Shown: piece by piece, positions 36,320 through 45,111 of the stretch
Position numbering within the stretch: position 1 is the stretch's first letter
Layout of the letters: each line of letters begins with the position of its first letter
Assembly (NCBI RefSeq): GCF_022012435.1
Contig: NZ_JAKLUA010000001.1
Location: 992,001 to 1,056,000 of the forward strand
Origin: Bradyrhizobium zhengyangense
GTDB lineage: Bacteria > Pseudomonadota > Alphaproteobacteria > Rhizobiales > Xanthobacteraceae
DNA length: 64,000 nt
Reading direction: 5' to 3'
The notes under the pieces: model-generated
Databases searched by the model: none
What the model saw: the letters and a program-made list of their open reading frames with translations, nothing else
Told to the model about the DNA's origin: nothing
Translations under genes and position numbers: made by a program

Positions 36320-36525
36320 GAGACGCCTCCCCGGTCGATACCCGCCATCGCGCACATCGGGCAATAGCCGACGAGGCCGGTCAGCGCGAAGCCAGCGCCG
36401 CCGAGCGCGACCAGCCAGGCCAACGCGCCGGTGAAATAGACAAAGGCGGCGACCGCGACCGCGATCCCGGCGGCAACCCGCACCGCCTGGTGCAGGCCGC
36501 CGATATTCTTCCTGTAGAACCCCAT
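36316..36525 (-). CDS. DUF2892 (YgaP-like) inner-membrane protein
   Basis: This 69-residue protein starts at ATG 36525 after GGGAGGA. It has two membrane helices and ends GYCPMCAMAGID, a CxxC-containing C-terminus typical of DUF2892 proteins linked to sulfur or redox handling. It overlaps the sigma factor gene by four bases, so the two are cotranslated. The upstream bases of the same frame lack features and were left out. Confidence 0.85.
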   Translation of the reverse strand: MGFYRKNIGGLHQAVRVAAGIAVAVAAFVYFTGALAWLVALGGAGFALTGLVGYCPMCAMAGIDRGGVS

Positions 36526-36619
36526 CGCATCCTCCCAAATGAGTTGAGGCGGATTGCCTCGACCACTAGGAGGGCGCGACGGCCGAAAAGGATTCGCGGG
36601 GATGCGCAATTTTTTGCGG

Positions 36620-37804
36620 TCAGGCTCCGACGGCCTGGTAGGCCAGGCGCTTGAACTCGAAGAAGAACGGATTCCAGAAACCGAGATGGCGCTGCGCCAT
36701 CAGCACGCCAGCGGTATTGGCCTCAGGGCAGATCCACCAATGGGTGCCGGCGAGCCCGCCCCACTGGAATTCGCCGGTGGAATTCGGCGGATCGAACGGC
36801 GTCGGCGCGAAGGTCAATGCGCCGCCGAGGCCAAAGCCCTTGCCAGGCATCGGCCCGAGATTGGCAAAGCGGATGGTCTGACCTGCCGGCAGCTGATTGG
36901 TCAACATCTGCTGCAGCGTCTCCGGCTTCAGCAGCGCATCCGGCCCGGGGAGCAGCGCCTTCACCAGGGCCAGCATATCAGGCAGGGTCGAGACCAGCCC
37001 GCCGCCACCCGACAGGCGCGGGAACGGGTGTCGATAGGCCTGCGGAAAAGGCAGATCGTCGGCGCGCGTGAGACCGGGCTTCATCGGATCGAGCACGTCG
37101 GCACCGGTGTAATGTGCGACCAGCCTGCCCTGCTTCGCTTCGGGCACGAAGAAACCCGTATCGGTCATGCCGAGCGGATCGAAGATACGCGCCTTGAAGA
37201 CGACATCCAGCGGCTTGCCCGCGACGACTTCGACCACGCGGCCGAGCACGTCGGTCGCCACTGAGTATTCCCAGCTCGTACCGGGATGATAGGACAGCGG
37301 CAGATCGGCGAGCTTGTCGATCATGTCGGTCAGCGGCGTCAGCGGATTGAGCACGCGCGCGTCGTTGTAGCCTTTGAACAGCACCGTGCCGGGATCGAAG
37401 ATGCCGTAGCTGAGACCGGACGTATGGGTCAGCAGATGCCGGATCGTGATCGAGCTTTTTGCCGGCTCGACATCGGCAAGGCTCGATGCGCCCTGCTTGA
37501 GCACTTTGCGATTGCCGAGCTGCGGCAGGAATTTCTCGATGGGGTCATCGAGTCCGATGCGGCCTTCCTCGACCAGCAGCATGATCGCGGAGGTGACGAA
37601 TATCTTGGTGTTGGAGAATGCGCGGAAAATATGGTCGGGCCGGAGCACGGTCTTCGCCTCGCGATCGGCGAAGCCGACGCATTGCTGATCGACCACCTCG
37701 CGCCCGCGCAGCACCGCCCAGGACACGCCAGGAATGATCTCCTGATCGACGTAGCGCTGCATCGCCGTCCGCGCGGCGGAAAAATCTGGCGTCCTGGCGT
37801 CCAT
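36620..37804 (-). CDS. Serine hydrolase of the class C beta-lactamase family
   Basis: This 394-residue protein has the SxxK nucleophile motif SNTK (S64, K67) in IFRAFSNTKIFV and the Tyr motif (WEYSVATDVLG). The C-terminal third holds the HxG-type region (GLAGTHWWICPEANTAGVLMAQR). There is no signal peptide. Members include esterases, D-aminopeptidases and penicillin-binding-like proteins. Antibiotic resistance is not implied. Confidence 0.9.
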   Translation of the reverse strand: MDARTPDFSAARTAMQRYVDQEIIPGVSWAVLRGREVVDQQCVGFADREAKTVLRPDHIFRAFSNTKIFVTSAIMLLVEEGRIGLDDPIEKFLPQLGNRKVLKQGASSLADVEPAKSSITIRHLLTHTSGLSYGIFDPGTVLFKGYNDARVLNPLTPLTDMIDKLADLPLSYHPGTSWEYSVATDVLGRVVEVVAGKPLDVVFKARIFDPLGMTDTGFFVPEAKQGRLVAHYTGADVLDPMKPGLTRADDLPFPQAYRHPFPRLSGGGGLVSTLPDMLALVKALLPGPDALLKPETLQQMLTNQLPAGQTIRFANLGPMPGKGFGLGGALTFAPTPFDPPNSTGEFQWGGLAGTHWWICPEANTAGVLMAQRHLGFWNPFFFEFKRLAYQAVGA

Positions 37805-37952
37805 AAATCGGTTCCTCCCCGAGATGATTGCGATGGATATAGCAACAAATCAGCCGCGGGGAAGCCCGTTCGCGGAGCAGATTGAGCAGCCGAACTCGCT
37901 GCTCGTCGACGACGCGAGCCGATGCGCCCGCTCCGGCGTACGTGCCGGGCTC

Positions 37953-38645
37953 TCACCCCTGCTTCATGAATGCCGTCACGTGCAGCCGGCGACGGATGCG
38001 CATGCCCTGTCGCTCGTACAACGCGATGGCGGATGCGTTGTTCGAAAACACGTGCAGGAACGGAATTTCGCCGCGCGCCTCGATCCGGCGCGCGACAGCT
38101 GCGAGGAGCGCCTGCGCGTAGCCACGCCCGCGATAATCGGGGTGGACGCAGACCGCCGTCATCTCGACGAACTTGCCCGGCTTCATCCGCTCGCCCGTCA
38201 TCGCGACCAATTCGCCGCCAGCACGAATGCCGAGGAAGGTCCCGAGCTCGTGCGTCCGCGCGGCGAACGGCCCGGGCTTGGTCAGGGTGGTCAGCGCCGT
38301 CATCGCGGGCACGTCGGCCTTCCCGAGCGTGACGATCTCGGCATCGCGGAGCGGGCTGTCGGCGGGTGAGCCGATCATCTGGTCACCGCTCTCGGCCAGC
38401 ACCACCTTGAAGCCGGCGGGAACGTCGACCGCCTCCGGCGTGAACAGCGCGACAACCTGCGAGGGCGCCATGAGATCGCCCAGCGCGGCGAAACTCTCAG
38501 CGGACATGTCGACCATGTCGGCGAACGGCGTCATGTCCACGGGATAGCGTAGCGCGCGTGGGCCGCCCTCGGCCAGATGTTTATGGCTCGTCGTCAGCGC
38601 GCTCCAGATCGGACGATCCAATAATGCTTCATCGCTGTCGGACAC
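37953..38645 (-). CDS. GNAT family N-acetyltransferase
   Basis: The C-terminal half has the acetyl-CoA site (VCVHPDYRGRGYAQALLAAVARRI) and the end strand HVFSNNASAIALYERQGM. The N-terminal half is an extra region of about 110 residues, as in FR47-like GNAT proteins. I chose GTG 38645, four bases after the Lin0512 gene stop, giving 230 residues. The next upstream frame start would overlap that gene. The substrate is unknown. Confidence 0.85.
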   Translation of the reverse strand: MSDSDEALLDRPIWSALTTSHKHLAEGGPRALRYPVDMTPFADMVDMSAESFAALGDLMAPSQVVALFTPEAVDVPAGFKVVLAESGDQMIGSPADSPLRDAEIVTLGKADVPAMTALTTLTKPGPFAARTHELGTFLGIRAGGELVAMTGERMKPGKFVEMTAVCVHPDYRGRGYAQALLAAVARRIEARGEIPFLHVFSNNASAIALYERQGMRIRRRLHVTAFMKQG

Positions 38646-38649
38646 CGGT

Positions 38650-39003
38650 CTAGTCCTTGTCGAAGCTGACGATGACGGCAGCATTGGCGATAAGGATGGG
38701 ATCGTTCGCCACTTCCGTGGCCGAGGGAATCTCCAGCCCGCCCTTGACCGCGGTGACGGTCACGGTGCCGTAAGGAAGCTCCTTGGCGACCGCATCCTTG
38801 TCGACGGCCTCAGGGTTGGGCACGCCGATGGTAACGTCGACGAACATGTCGTTCGCGGTCTTGCCGATCATCCGGAAGAAGCCGAGACTCGAATGCCTGA
38901 TGGCATCAGACACCGCGCGTTTCGCCGCCTTGGTGGCGTCCCTGCCGTGAACGTCGACGCCCATGCCCATCTCGGTAACACAACGAACGCGAGTCATGCT
39001 CAT
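38650..39003 (-). CDS. Lin0512 family protein
   Basis: This 117-residue protein begins MTRVRCVTEMGMGVDVHGRDATKAAKRAVSDAIRHSSLGF, the core pattern of the Lin0512 family of small conserved proteins. Function is unknown. It lies 18 bp after the ClC gene and four bases before the GNAT gene, so the three may form one transcript. Confidence 0.85.
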   Translation of the reverse strand: MSMTRVRCVTEMGMGVDVHGRDATKAAKRAVSDAIRHSSLGFFRMIGKTANDMFVDVTIGVPNPEAVDKDAVAKELPYGTVTVTAVKGGLEIPSATEVANDPILIANAAVIVSFDKD

Positions 39004-39021
39004 TCCTGTCGGTGCTGGAGT

Positions 39022-40848
39022 TCAGAGGGGCTGACCTTCCGCGATCCGCGCCTCCGGCACAAGCGCCTTTTCGCGCAGGAAATATGCGTTGCGGTCCTCC
39101 TCCTGCGCGTTCACGACCGCGCGAATTCGCAGCAAATCCTTGCGAGCGATGAGGCCAACCACGCGATGGCTGACGCGATCGACCACCGGCAGCCGCCCGA
39201 GATCGGAGGCAACCATGAGATCGGCGACCCGCCCCAGCACATCATCGGGATGCGCCACCACGCTCGAGCTGTCCGACGCGACGTCATCGAGCGTTGCCGC
39301 CTGATGATCGCCCTCGGTGCGCCAGCGCAGGACGTCGGCACGGGTCACCATGCCGGTCAGCCGTCCATCGCCAGCGACGACGGGATAGGATTTGTGACGG
39401 CGCTGGTCGGAGGTGAAAAACGCCACCGCCGTGTCGATGGTCATGTCGACCGGCAGCGTGTCGACATTAGTCACCATGACGTCGGCCGTGCGCATCAGCT
39501 CGAACGGATCAATGGCGTATTCGCGGGTGATATGCTGGCCGCGGCGCGCGATCTTCTCGGTCAGGATCGAGCGCTTGAGCAACAGCACGGTGACGGCATG
39601 CGCGGCGCCGGTCGCCGCCAGCAGCGGCAGCAGCATGTCGATATTGCCGGTCAACTCGATCGCGAACATCACGCCTGTCAGCGGTGAGCGCATCGTGCCG
39701 CCCATCATCGCGGCCATGCCGACCAGCGCCCAGAACGACGCGCCGCCGGGCAGCACCAAGCCCTCCATCCAGCCGGCGGTGCCGCCGAGGATCAGCAGCG
39801 GCGCCAGCACGCCGCCCGACGTGCCCGAGCTCAGCGCGACCACCCAGATCACTGACTTCACCAGCAACAGCCGGATCGCTTCGTCGCGCACCATGTGGCC
39901 GGACAACAGATCGGCAATGACATCGTAGCCGACGCCGAGCGCACGCGGATCGATCAGCCCGCCAAGGCCGACGACGAGGCCGCCAAGCATCGGCCACCAC
40001 ATCCAGTGCACAGGCAGATGATCGAACAAATCCTCGATCGCGTAGAGCAGCCGCGTCATCAGCCCCGATTGCAGGCCGGCAACAATGCCGACGCCGATCG
40101 CAGCCGCGAGGCCCCACCAAGGCAGGTCCGTCCGCTCCGCGAACGGAAACAGCGGTCCGGTCCCGAACAGCAGCGGACGCCACGCAGCCGAGATCACCGC
40201 CCCCGTCACCACGGGCAGGAAGCTGCGCGGCTTCCATTCGAACAGCAGCAATTCGACCGCGAGCAGCACCGCGGCGATCGGCGTGCCGAAGATGGCCGTC
40301 ATGCCGGCGGCAGCGCCTGCAACCAGCAGCGTCTTGCGCTCGGCCGCGGTGAGATGGAAGCACTGGGCGAAGATCGATCCGATCGCGCCGCCCGTCATGA
40401 TGATCGGTCCCTCGGCGCCGAACGGGCCGCCGCTTCCGATCGATACCGCCGATGACAGCGGCTTCAGGATCGCGACCTTCGGCTGCATCCGGCTGCCGCC
40501 GATCAGGATCGCCTCAATCGCCTCGGGTATGCCGTGGCCCCGGATCTTCTCCGAGCCGAACCGCGCCATGAGCCCGATCACCAGCCCGCCCAGCGCCGGC
40601 GCGAGCACCATCCAGATCCCTGGATGGGCGTTCGCCAGCGAGACGTTCGCGGTGCTCAGGTGACCGAACCAGACCAGATTGGTCACCAGCGCGATCAGCT
40701 TCAACAGCACCCAGGCGGCCCCGGCACTGATGCTGCCGACCAGCAGCGCCATGCCGATCAGGACCAGAACACGGCGGTCGGCGGTAAAATCTCCGGGCTT
40801 GCCGCGAGGACGCGGGAGGCCGCCGGCGATGTCGGGGGTCTGGCGCAT
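39022..40848 (-). CDS. ClC-type chloride channel/antiporter with CBS domains
   Basis: This 608-residue protein has the ClC core with SIGSGGPFGAEGPIIMTGGAIGS. The gating Glu is kept in GAEGP; the usual GREGP arginine is Ala. Around residues 455-575 a pair of CBS domains follows (VTNVDTLPVDMTIDTAVAFF; ADVLRWRTEGDHQAATLDDVASDSSSVVAHPDDVLGRVADLM), which usually sense adenosine nucleotides. It is first of a possible operon with Lin0512 and GNAT genes. An operator-like palindrome lies 37 bp before the start. Confidence 0.93.
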   Translation of the reverse strand: MRQTPDIAGGLPRPRGKPGDFTADRRVLVLIGMALLVGSISAGAAWVLLKLIALVTNLVWFGHLSTANVSLANAHPGIWMVLAPALGGLVIGLMARFGSEKIRGHGIPEAIEAILIGGSRMQPKVAILKPLSSAVSIGSGGPFGAEGPIIMTGGAIGSIFAQCFHLTAAERKTLLVAGAAAGMTAIFGTPIAAVLLAVELLLFEWKPRSFLPVVTGAVISAAWRPLLFGTGPLFPFAERTDLPWWGLAAAIGVGIVAGLQSGLMTRLLYAIEDLFDHLPVHWMWWPMLGGLVVGLGGLIDPRALGVGYDVIADLLSGHMVRDEAIRLLLVKSVIWVVALSSGTSGGVLAPLLILGGTAGWMEGLVLPGGASFWALVGMAAMMGGTMRSPLTGVMFAIELTGNIDMLLPLLAATGAAHAVTVLLLKRSILTEKIARRGQHITREYAIDPFELMRTADVMVTNVDTLPVDMTIDTAVAFFTSDQRRHKSYPVVAGDGRLTGMVTRADVLRWRTEGDHQAATLDDVASDSSSVVAHPDDVLGRVADLMVASDLGRLPVVDRVSHRVVGLIARKDLLRIRAVVNAQEEDRNAYFLREKALVPEARIAEGQPL

Positions 40849-40884
40849 GAATGTCTCTTGTCGGGAGGATTCTTCGCGCCTGAA

Positions 40885-40905
40885 ATATATCGTAGAACGA
40901 TATAT
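40885..40905. promoter_or_regulatory. AT-rich perfect palindrome before the ClC gene
   Basis: ATATATCG (40885-40892), TAGAA, CGATATAT (40898-40905). It is an AT-rich island in GC-rich DNA, in the 108-bp gap before the ClC start, on the downstream side of the acetolactate synthase gene. Its core TACGATATA recurs before the PadR gene (43933-43946), suggesting one PadR-family regulator binds both. Confidence 0.6.
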
Positions 40906-40956
40906 ATCAAGGAATGGCTGGTATGATCCTCCCGGGCAATTTCCGCAGAGTTGCTG

Positions 40957-42612
40957 CTATTTCTGCCGCGCCCGCAGCTCGTCGACCAGCACCCGCACGT
41001 TCTCCGAATAGTCGATCGGGATCGCGACCAGGTGCACGCCCCCCTCCTTGAAGGCGGCATCCAGCGTCGGACGGAAGCTGTCGATGCTTTCGATACGATG
41101 GCCTTTGGCGCCATACGCCCTGGCGTAAAGCGCAAAGTCGGGATTGCCGAAGGTCATGCCGTAGTCGGCGAAATGATCGACCGCCTGCTTCCAGCGGATC
41201 ATGCCGTAGGCGTTGTCCTCCAGCACCAACACGACCAGGTTGAGCTTGAGGCGGACCGCGGTCTCCATCTCCTGGCTGTTCATCATGAAGCCGCCGTCGC
41301 CGGCCACTGCGAGCACGCGGCGATCGGGATAGAGCATCGCGGCCATCATCGCCGACGGCAGGCCGGCGCCCATCGTCGCCAGTGCGTTGTCGAGCAGCAG
41401 CGTGTTGGCGACACGGGTACGATAGTTGCGCGCGAACCAGATCTTGTACATGCCGTTGTCGAGCGCGACGATACCGTTCTCCGGGATGACCTGGCGGATG
41501 TCGTGCACGATGCGCTGCGGCGTCGGCGGCCAGCGCGCTTCAGTGGCGCGGTCGGCGATGTGATTGAGGATCCCTTCGCGTAGCGGCAACAGCGCCGCCG
41601 CCTGCGGCAGCTTGCCTTCGAGCCGGTCGGCGAGCAGCTCCAGGCTCGGACCGACGTCGCCGACCACTTCGGCATCGGGAAAATAGACTAGTTCGACGCT
41701 GGCCGAGGTGTAGCTGACGTGAATGACCTTCGGCCCTGATGGCCCCATGATGAAGGGCGGCTTCTCGATCGGATCGTGGCCGATCGCAATGATAAGATCG
41801 GCGGCATCGATGGCATCGTGGACATAGTCGCGCTCGGACAGCGCCGCGGTGCCCATGTAGAGATTGGTGCCGCCGGGCACGGTGCCCTTGCCCATCTGGG
41901 TGGTGAAGAACGGAATGCCGGTCCGCCGCACGAAGCTCGCAATGCCGTGGGTCGACCGCGGCCGGCTGGTCGCGGCGCCCATCATCACCAGCGGACGCTT
42001 TGCGGCCAGAATCATCTCGGCGGCACGATCGAGCGCGGCGCGATGCGCGACCGGGATCTCGATCGGATGGACCGGGATCGCAGGAACGGCCTCGACCTCG
42101 TCGCCTGCGATGTCCTCGGGCAATTCGAGATGCACCGGTCCCGGCCGCTCCTCCATCGCCACGCGGAAGGCATCGCGCACCACTGTTGGAATCGACGAGG
42201 CGCTGACGATCTGTCGCGACAGCTTTGTCAGCGGCTTCATGGTCGCGACCACGTCCACGATCTGGAAGCGCGCCTGCCGGCTGCTCATGATCGGCTTCTG
42301 GCCGGTGATCAGGATCATCGGCATTCCGCCGAGATTCGCATAGGCCGCACCGGTGGAGAGATTCAGAGCGCCAGGGCCGAGCGTGGAGAGGCAGACGCCA
42401 GGCTTGCCGGTCAATCGCCCATGGGTCGCGGCCATAAAGGCGGCGGCCTGCTCATGGCGGGTCAGCACCAGCTCGATTTTCGAGGTGCGCAGCGATTCGA
42501 CGAGGTCGAGATTTTCCTCGCCAGGCACGCCAAAAATGCGGTCGACCCCTTCGTTCTCCAGCGCCGCGACGAACAGGTCCGATCCCTTAACTTTGCGTTC
42601 CTGCGCACTCAT
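40957..42612 (-). CDS. Acetolactate synthase large-subunit type ThDP enzyme
   Basis: This 551-residue ThDP-dependent enzyme has the catalytic Glu region (LTRHEQAAAFMAATHGRLTG), a central domain and the ThDP/Mg motif GDGGFMMNSQEMETAVRLKLNLVVLVLEDNAYG. The N-terminus (GSDLFVAALENEGVDRIFGVPGEENLDL) and the length fit the catabolic AlsS-like acetolactate synthases. No small subunit gene is adjacent, again as for catabolic forms. It converts two pyruvates to acetolactate (family knowledge); other 2-oxoacid uses are possible. Confidence 0.9.
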   Translation of the reverse strand: MSAQERKVKGSDLFVAALENEGVDRIFGVPGEENLDLVESLRTSKIELVLTRHEQAAAFMAATHGRLTGKPGVCLSTLGPGALNLSTGAAYANLGGMPMILITGQKPIMSSRQARFQIVDVVATMKPLTKLSRQIVSASSIPTVVRDAFRVAMEERPGPVHLELPEDIAGDEVEAVPAIPVHPIEIPVAHRAALDRAAEMILAAKRPLVMMGAATSRPRSTHGIASFVRRTGIPFFTTQMGKGTVPGGTNLYMGTAALSERDYVHDAIDAADLIIAIGHDPIEKPPFIMGPSGPKVIHVSYTSASVELVYFPDAEVVGDVGPSLELLADRLEGKLPQAAALLPLREGILNHIADRATEARWPPTPQRIVHDIRQVIPENGIVALDNGMYKIWFARNYRTRVANTLLLDNALATMGAGLPSAMMAAMLYPDRRVLAVAGDGGFMMNSQEMETAVRLKLNLVVLVLEDNAYGMIRWKQAVDHFADYGMTFGNPDFALYARAYGAKGHRIESIDSFRPTLDAAFKEGGVHLVAIPIDYSENVRVLVDELRARQK

Positions 42613-42701
42613 GTCGCCTCCGCTTGCTGCTGGCTCCGTGTTCCCGAAGCCATCTCATGGTAGCCAACTGAGCCGCGGGCACAATTCACAAAGCGGCGCA
42701 T

Positions 42702-42726
42702 CACTCCATCAACAACCGATGGAGTG
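42702..42726. terminator. Hairpin between the broken methyltransferase and ALS genes
   Basis: CACTCCATC (42702-42710) pairs with GATGGAGTG (42718-42726), nine perfect pairs, loop AACAACC. It lies downstream of the methyltransferase remnant on the minus strand and upstream of the ALS gene. The T-run is weak. The rest of 42613-42829 shows no gene. Confidence 0.45.
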
Positions 42727-42829
42727 TGAGCAACCGCGCTGCGCTCTTTCAATTCGCCCGACCACGCAGAGACACATTTGCGTCCTCGCGGCGTGCTTTA
42801 GCCCGTCAGGCAACGCAAGGGCTTGTGCC

Positions 42830-43270
42830 TCACTTCACCTTCAATGACAGTTCCGTGCCGCCCTTGAGCGGCAGCGTCATCGACACAAAGCCGTTTTTGG
42901 GATCGCGGATGAAGGCGAGAAAGTCGGGCTCGGCATTGTCATTCATGACATAGCCGCCGACGAGCAGCTGCGGCGCACCGTACCGCCGCCATTGTCGCGG
43001 AGCGCGGCGGCAAAATAGAGCGTGGACATCCCGACCGAGGTCCGCGAACTCGACGACGCGGGTGGCGCGCAGGCCGCGGCACAACAAATAGATCAACTCG
43101 CCCTGCTCGGGATGAATCGAAAAATCTTGCTCGGCACAGGCGTGAGGATCGCGGCTGCCGGAGCCGCCGCGCGGGCCGCCACCGGAGGGCCGCTGCCGCG
43201 CGCCTTGCAGGCGCGCGATCACGGCGTTGACGCGCGGATCTTGAATCGGGCTGTGCGGCCGATCATTCAT
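42830..43270 (-). pseudogene. Disrupted class I SAM-dependent methyltransferase
   Basis: The frame begins MNDRPHSPIQDPRVNAVIARL and continues with QDFSIHPEQGELIYLLCRGLRATRVVEFA, like Rossmann methyltransferases. There it breaks: an extra base (near 43042) shifts the frame, and the expected TSVGMSTLYFAAALRDNGGGTV continues in the next frame. Near 42970-42982 the sequence jumps back to the first frame at APQLLVGGYVMNDNAEPDFLAF, the C-terminal end. About 70 residues between GGGTV and APQL, including a catalytic part, are missing. It is next to and cotranscribed with the PadR gene, which may once have regulated it. Confidence 0.75.
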
Positions 43271-43282
43271 ATCTGGCGTCCC

Positions 43283-43909
43283 TCACTTGCCGAGGATTTC
43301 AGCCGCCGCGCGCTCCAGGATGCCGGCGATGCGACGCGCCTCGGCGGAATCGCTGCCATGCTTGCTGCGCAGCGCGCGCTTGAGGTTGTGGCGGGCGCGA
43401 TGCAATTCGTCAGAGGCATCCGCATCGAGATCGCTGACGCCGGCAAAAGCCTCGCGCACCTCGTCCATGCGCCGTCCGATCCGCGACAGCGCTTGCAGAA
43501 TTGCATCAGCGGTGCCGCGCTGCTCGGCAAGAAACGCCTCGCCTTGCGGCGTGATGCTGTAGAGCTTGCGGCCGCCATCCTGCGCGACGCTCGCATGACC
43601 CACCTCTTCGAGATAGGTCAGCGCCGGATAGATCACGCCGGGGCTCGGCGTATAAAATCCCTCCGACCGCTCCTCGATGATCTTGATCAGCTCGTAACCA
43701 TGCGCCGGCCTGTCGGCGAGCAGGGCCAGGATCACGAGCTGGAGATCCTGCGAGGACAGCCGTCGTGCGCCCGGGAAATCGTCGCCGCCGCGTCCGAAAA
43801 AGCCATGGCCGCCGCGGCCGAAGCGATGCCGCCCGCCGTGCCGGCCCATGGCGAAATGGGCGAAGTGCCCGAAATGGAAGTCTCTGTGGTCTCGGTGTTT
43901 GCCGATCAT
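43283..43909 (-). CDS. PadR family transcriptional regulator
   Basis: The winged-helix PadR domain is clear (LSSQDLQLVILALLADRPAHGYELIKIIEERSEGFYTPSPGVIYPALTYLEEVGHASVAQDGGRKLYSITPQGEAFL), followed by a helical dimer part (DELHRARHNLKRALRSKHG). The N-terminus is rich in H, G and F (FHFGHFAHFAMGRHGGRHRFGRGGHGFFG) and could bind metal. I chose ATG 43909 with AAGGAG upstream. Its start overlaps or abuts AT-rich operator-like sequence, suggesting autoregulation. Confidence 0.92.
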   Translation of the reverse strand: MIGKHRDHRDFHFGHFAHFAMGRHGGRHRFGRGGHGFFGRGGDDFPGARRLSSQDLQLVILALLADRPAHGYELIKIIEERSEGFYTPSPGVIYPALTYLEEVGHASVAQDGGRKLYSITPQGEAFLAEQRGTADAILQALSRIGRRMDEVREAFAGVSDLDADASDELHRARHNLKRALRSKHGSDSAEARRIAGILERAAAEILGK

Positions 43910-43932
43910 ATCGTACGTCTCCTTCTCAAAAC

Positions 43933-43946
43933 ATATCTTACGATAT
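43933..43946. promoter_or_regulatory. Operator-like palindrome before padR
   Basis: ATATC and GATAT flank TTAC (ATATCTTACGATAT), and CATATCGTACG overlaps the start codon region (about 43907-43917). It shares TACGATAT with the palindrome before the ClC gene, so PadR may bind both places. Confidence 0.5.
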
Positions 43947-44017
43947 AATTTGCGATAATACGGGCGCAAATCACAGATCCGTGATCGTCTGCCAGCGGGA
44001 GCAGCGACCGACGGCCG

Positions 44018-44569
44018 CTACTCGGCTGCCTCACTGTGGGACCCGCCCTGCTCGACCTCGAGCTGAAGAATGTCATTGAAGCGGTTGAAGGCACCGCACA
44101 GCGCGATGCGCCAGGTCAGCTCGACGATCTGCGCTTCGGAGAAATGGGTGCGCAGGCGAGCAAAGATCTCGTCGCGCGTCCGGTTCCAGTTGTTGGTCAC
44201 AGCAATGGAGTATTCGACGACGAGCTTGTCGAGGTCATCGAGCTCGGGATGATCCTTGTAGTCAACGAGGCGCGCAGCGCCCTCCTCCGACACGCCCTGC
44301 ACCGCGAGTTTGGGTGCGTGATGCGAAACGCAGTAATCGCATTTGTTGAGCAGTGACACCGTGACCAGCGCCAGCTCAAGATGGCGCTTCGAGATCATGC
44401 CGTCGCTGGCGAGATCGACCAGCAGCGACCACATGTGCTTGAAGATCGGGGCGCGATGCGCCATCACACCAGCCTGGTTCTCGAACGCACCATAGGTCGT
44501 CATCTTGTCCCACAGCGGTCGCAATGCTTCCGGCAGATCGTTTCGGGTCTTGATCGACACGCGCGACAT
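44018..44569 (-). CDS. Carboxymuconolactone decarboxylase family protein
   Basis: This 183-residue protein has the CMD fold with KCDYCVSHHAPKLAVQGVSEEGAARLVDY (CxxCxxHH, about residues 76-83). It is longer than the AhpD-like protein at 35.4 kb and has a second CMD-type half (RTHFSEAQIVELTWRIALCGAFNRFNDIL). Such proteins serve as alkylhydroperoxidase-like enzymes. I chose ATG 44569. The gene is divergent from the YjbR gene 69 bp away. Confidence 0.85.
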   Translation of the reverse strand: MSRVSIKTRNDLPEALRPLWDKMTTYGAFENQAGVMAHRAPIFKHMWSLLVDLASDGMISKRHLELALVTVSLLNKCDYCVSHHAPKLAVQGVSEEGAARLVDYKDHPELDDLDKLVVEYSIAVTNNWNRTRDEIFARLRTHFSEAQIVELTWRIALCGAFNRFNDILQLEVEQGGSHSEAAE

Positions 44570-44638
44570 GGCATTCCATCCTCGGTTGGAACATGCATGC
44601 TGCCATAAAGGTGCGCCGATGTCCGCTAGCGCAATCGC

Positions 44639-45013
44639 ATGACTCCCAAGAGCTTTGAAGCACGCTGCCTGCGCCTGCCCGCCGCCACCAAGGTGGTGCA
44701 GTGGGAAGGCACCTCCGTGTTCAAGGTCGGCGGCAAGATGTTCGCGCTGAGCGGCGGGTATACGGCTGAGTCCGGCGGCTACATGTTCAAGGTCTCGAAC
44801 ATGGCCTATGCCATGCTGATCGAGCACGGCCTGGCGCGGCCGGCGCCCTATCTCGCACGGGCCAAATGGGTGCAGCTTGTCAGCAATAACGCACTGCCGG
44901 ATTCGGAGCTGACGGCCTATCTGGCGCAGGCCCATGGGCTGATCGTGGCGAAGCTGACAATCAAAAAGCGCAAGGAGCTTGGGCTTGCGTCGCCACACAC
45001 CGGACCCGCGTGA
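44639..45013 (+). CDS. MmcQ/YjbR family protein
   Basis: This 124-residue protein has the YjbR fold: CLRLPAATKVVQWEGTSVFKVGGKMFALSG, then SNMAYAMLIEHGLARPAPYLARAKWVQL. The family is annotated as DNA-binding on structural grounds; a function is not established. It precedes the SWIM-MoxR operon by 98 bp and may or may not be part of it. Confidence 0.9.
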   Translation: MTPKSFEARCLRLPAATKVVQWEGTSVFKVGGKMFALSGGYTAESGGYMFKVSNMAYAMLIEHGLARPAPYLARAKWVQLVSNNALPDSELTAYLAQAHGLIVAKLTIKKRKELGLASPHTGPA

Positions 45014-45111
45014 CGATCTCCGCGTGCAGCGGATCGTCTGCGCGCGGCGACATTGAGCTTTCATCCTGCCCCGATATACTGCCGGTCCTGGATTCGAATT
45101 GGGAAGCCGGC

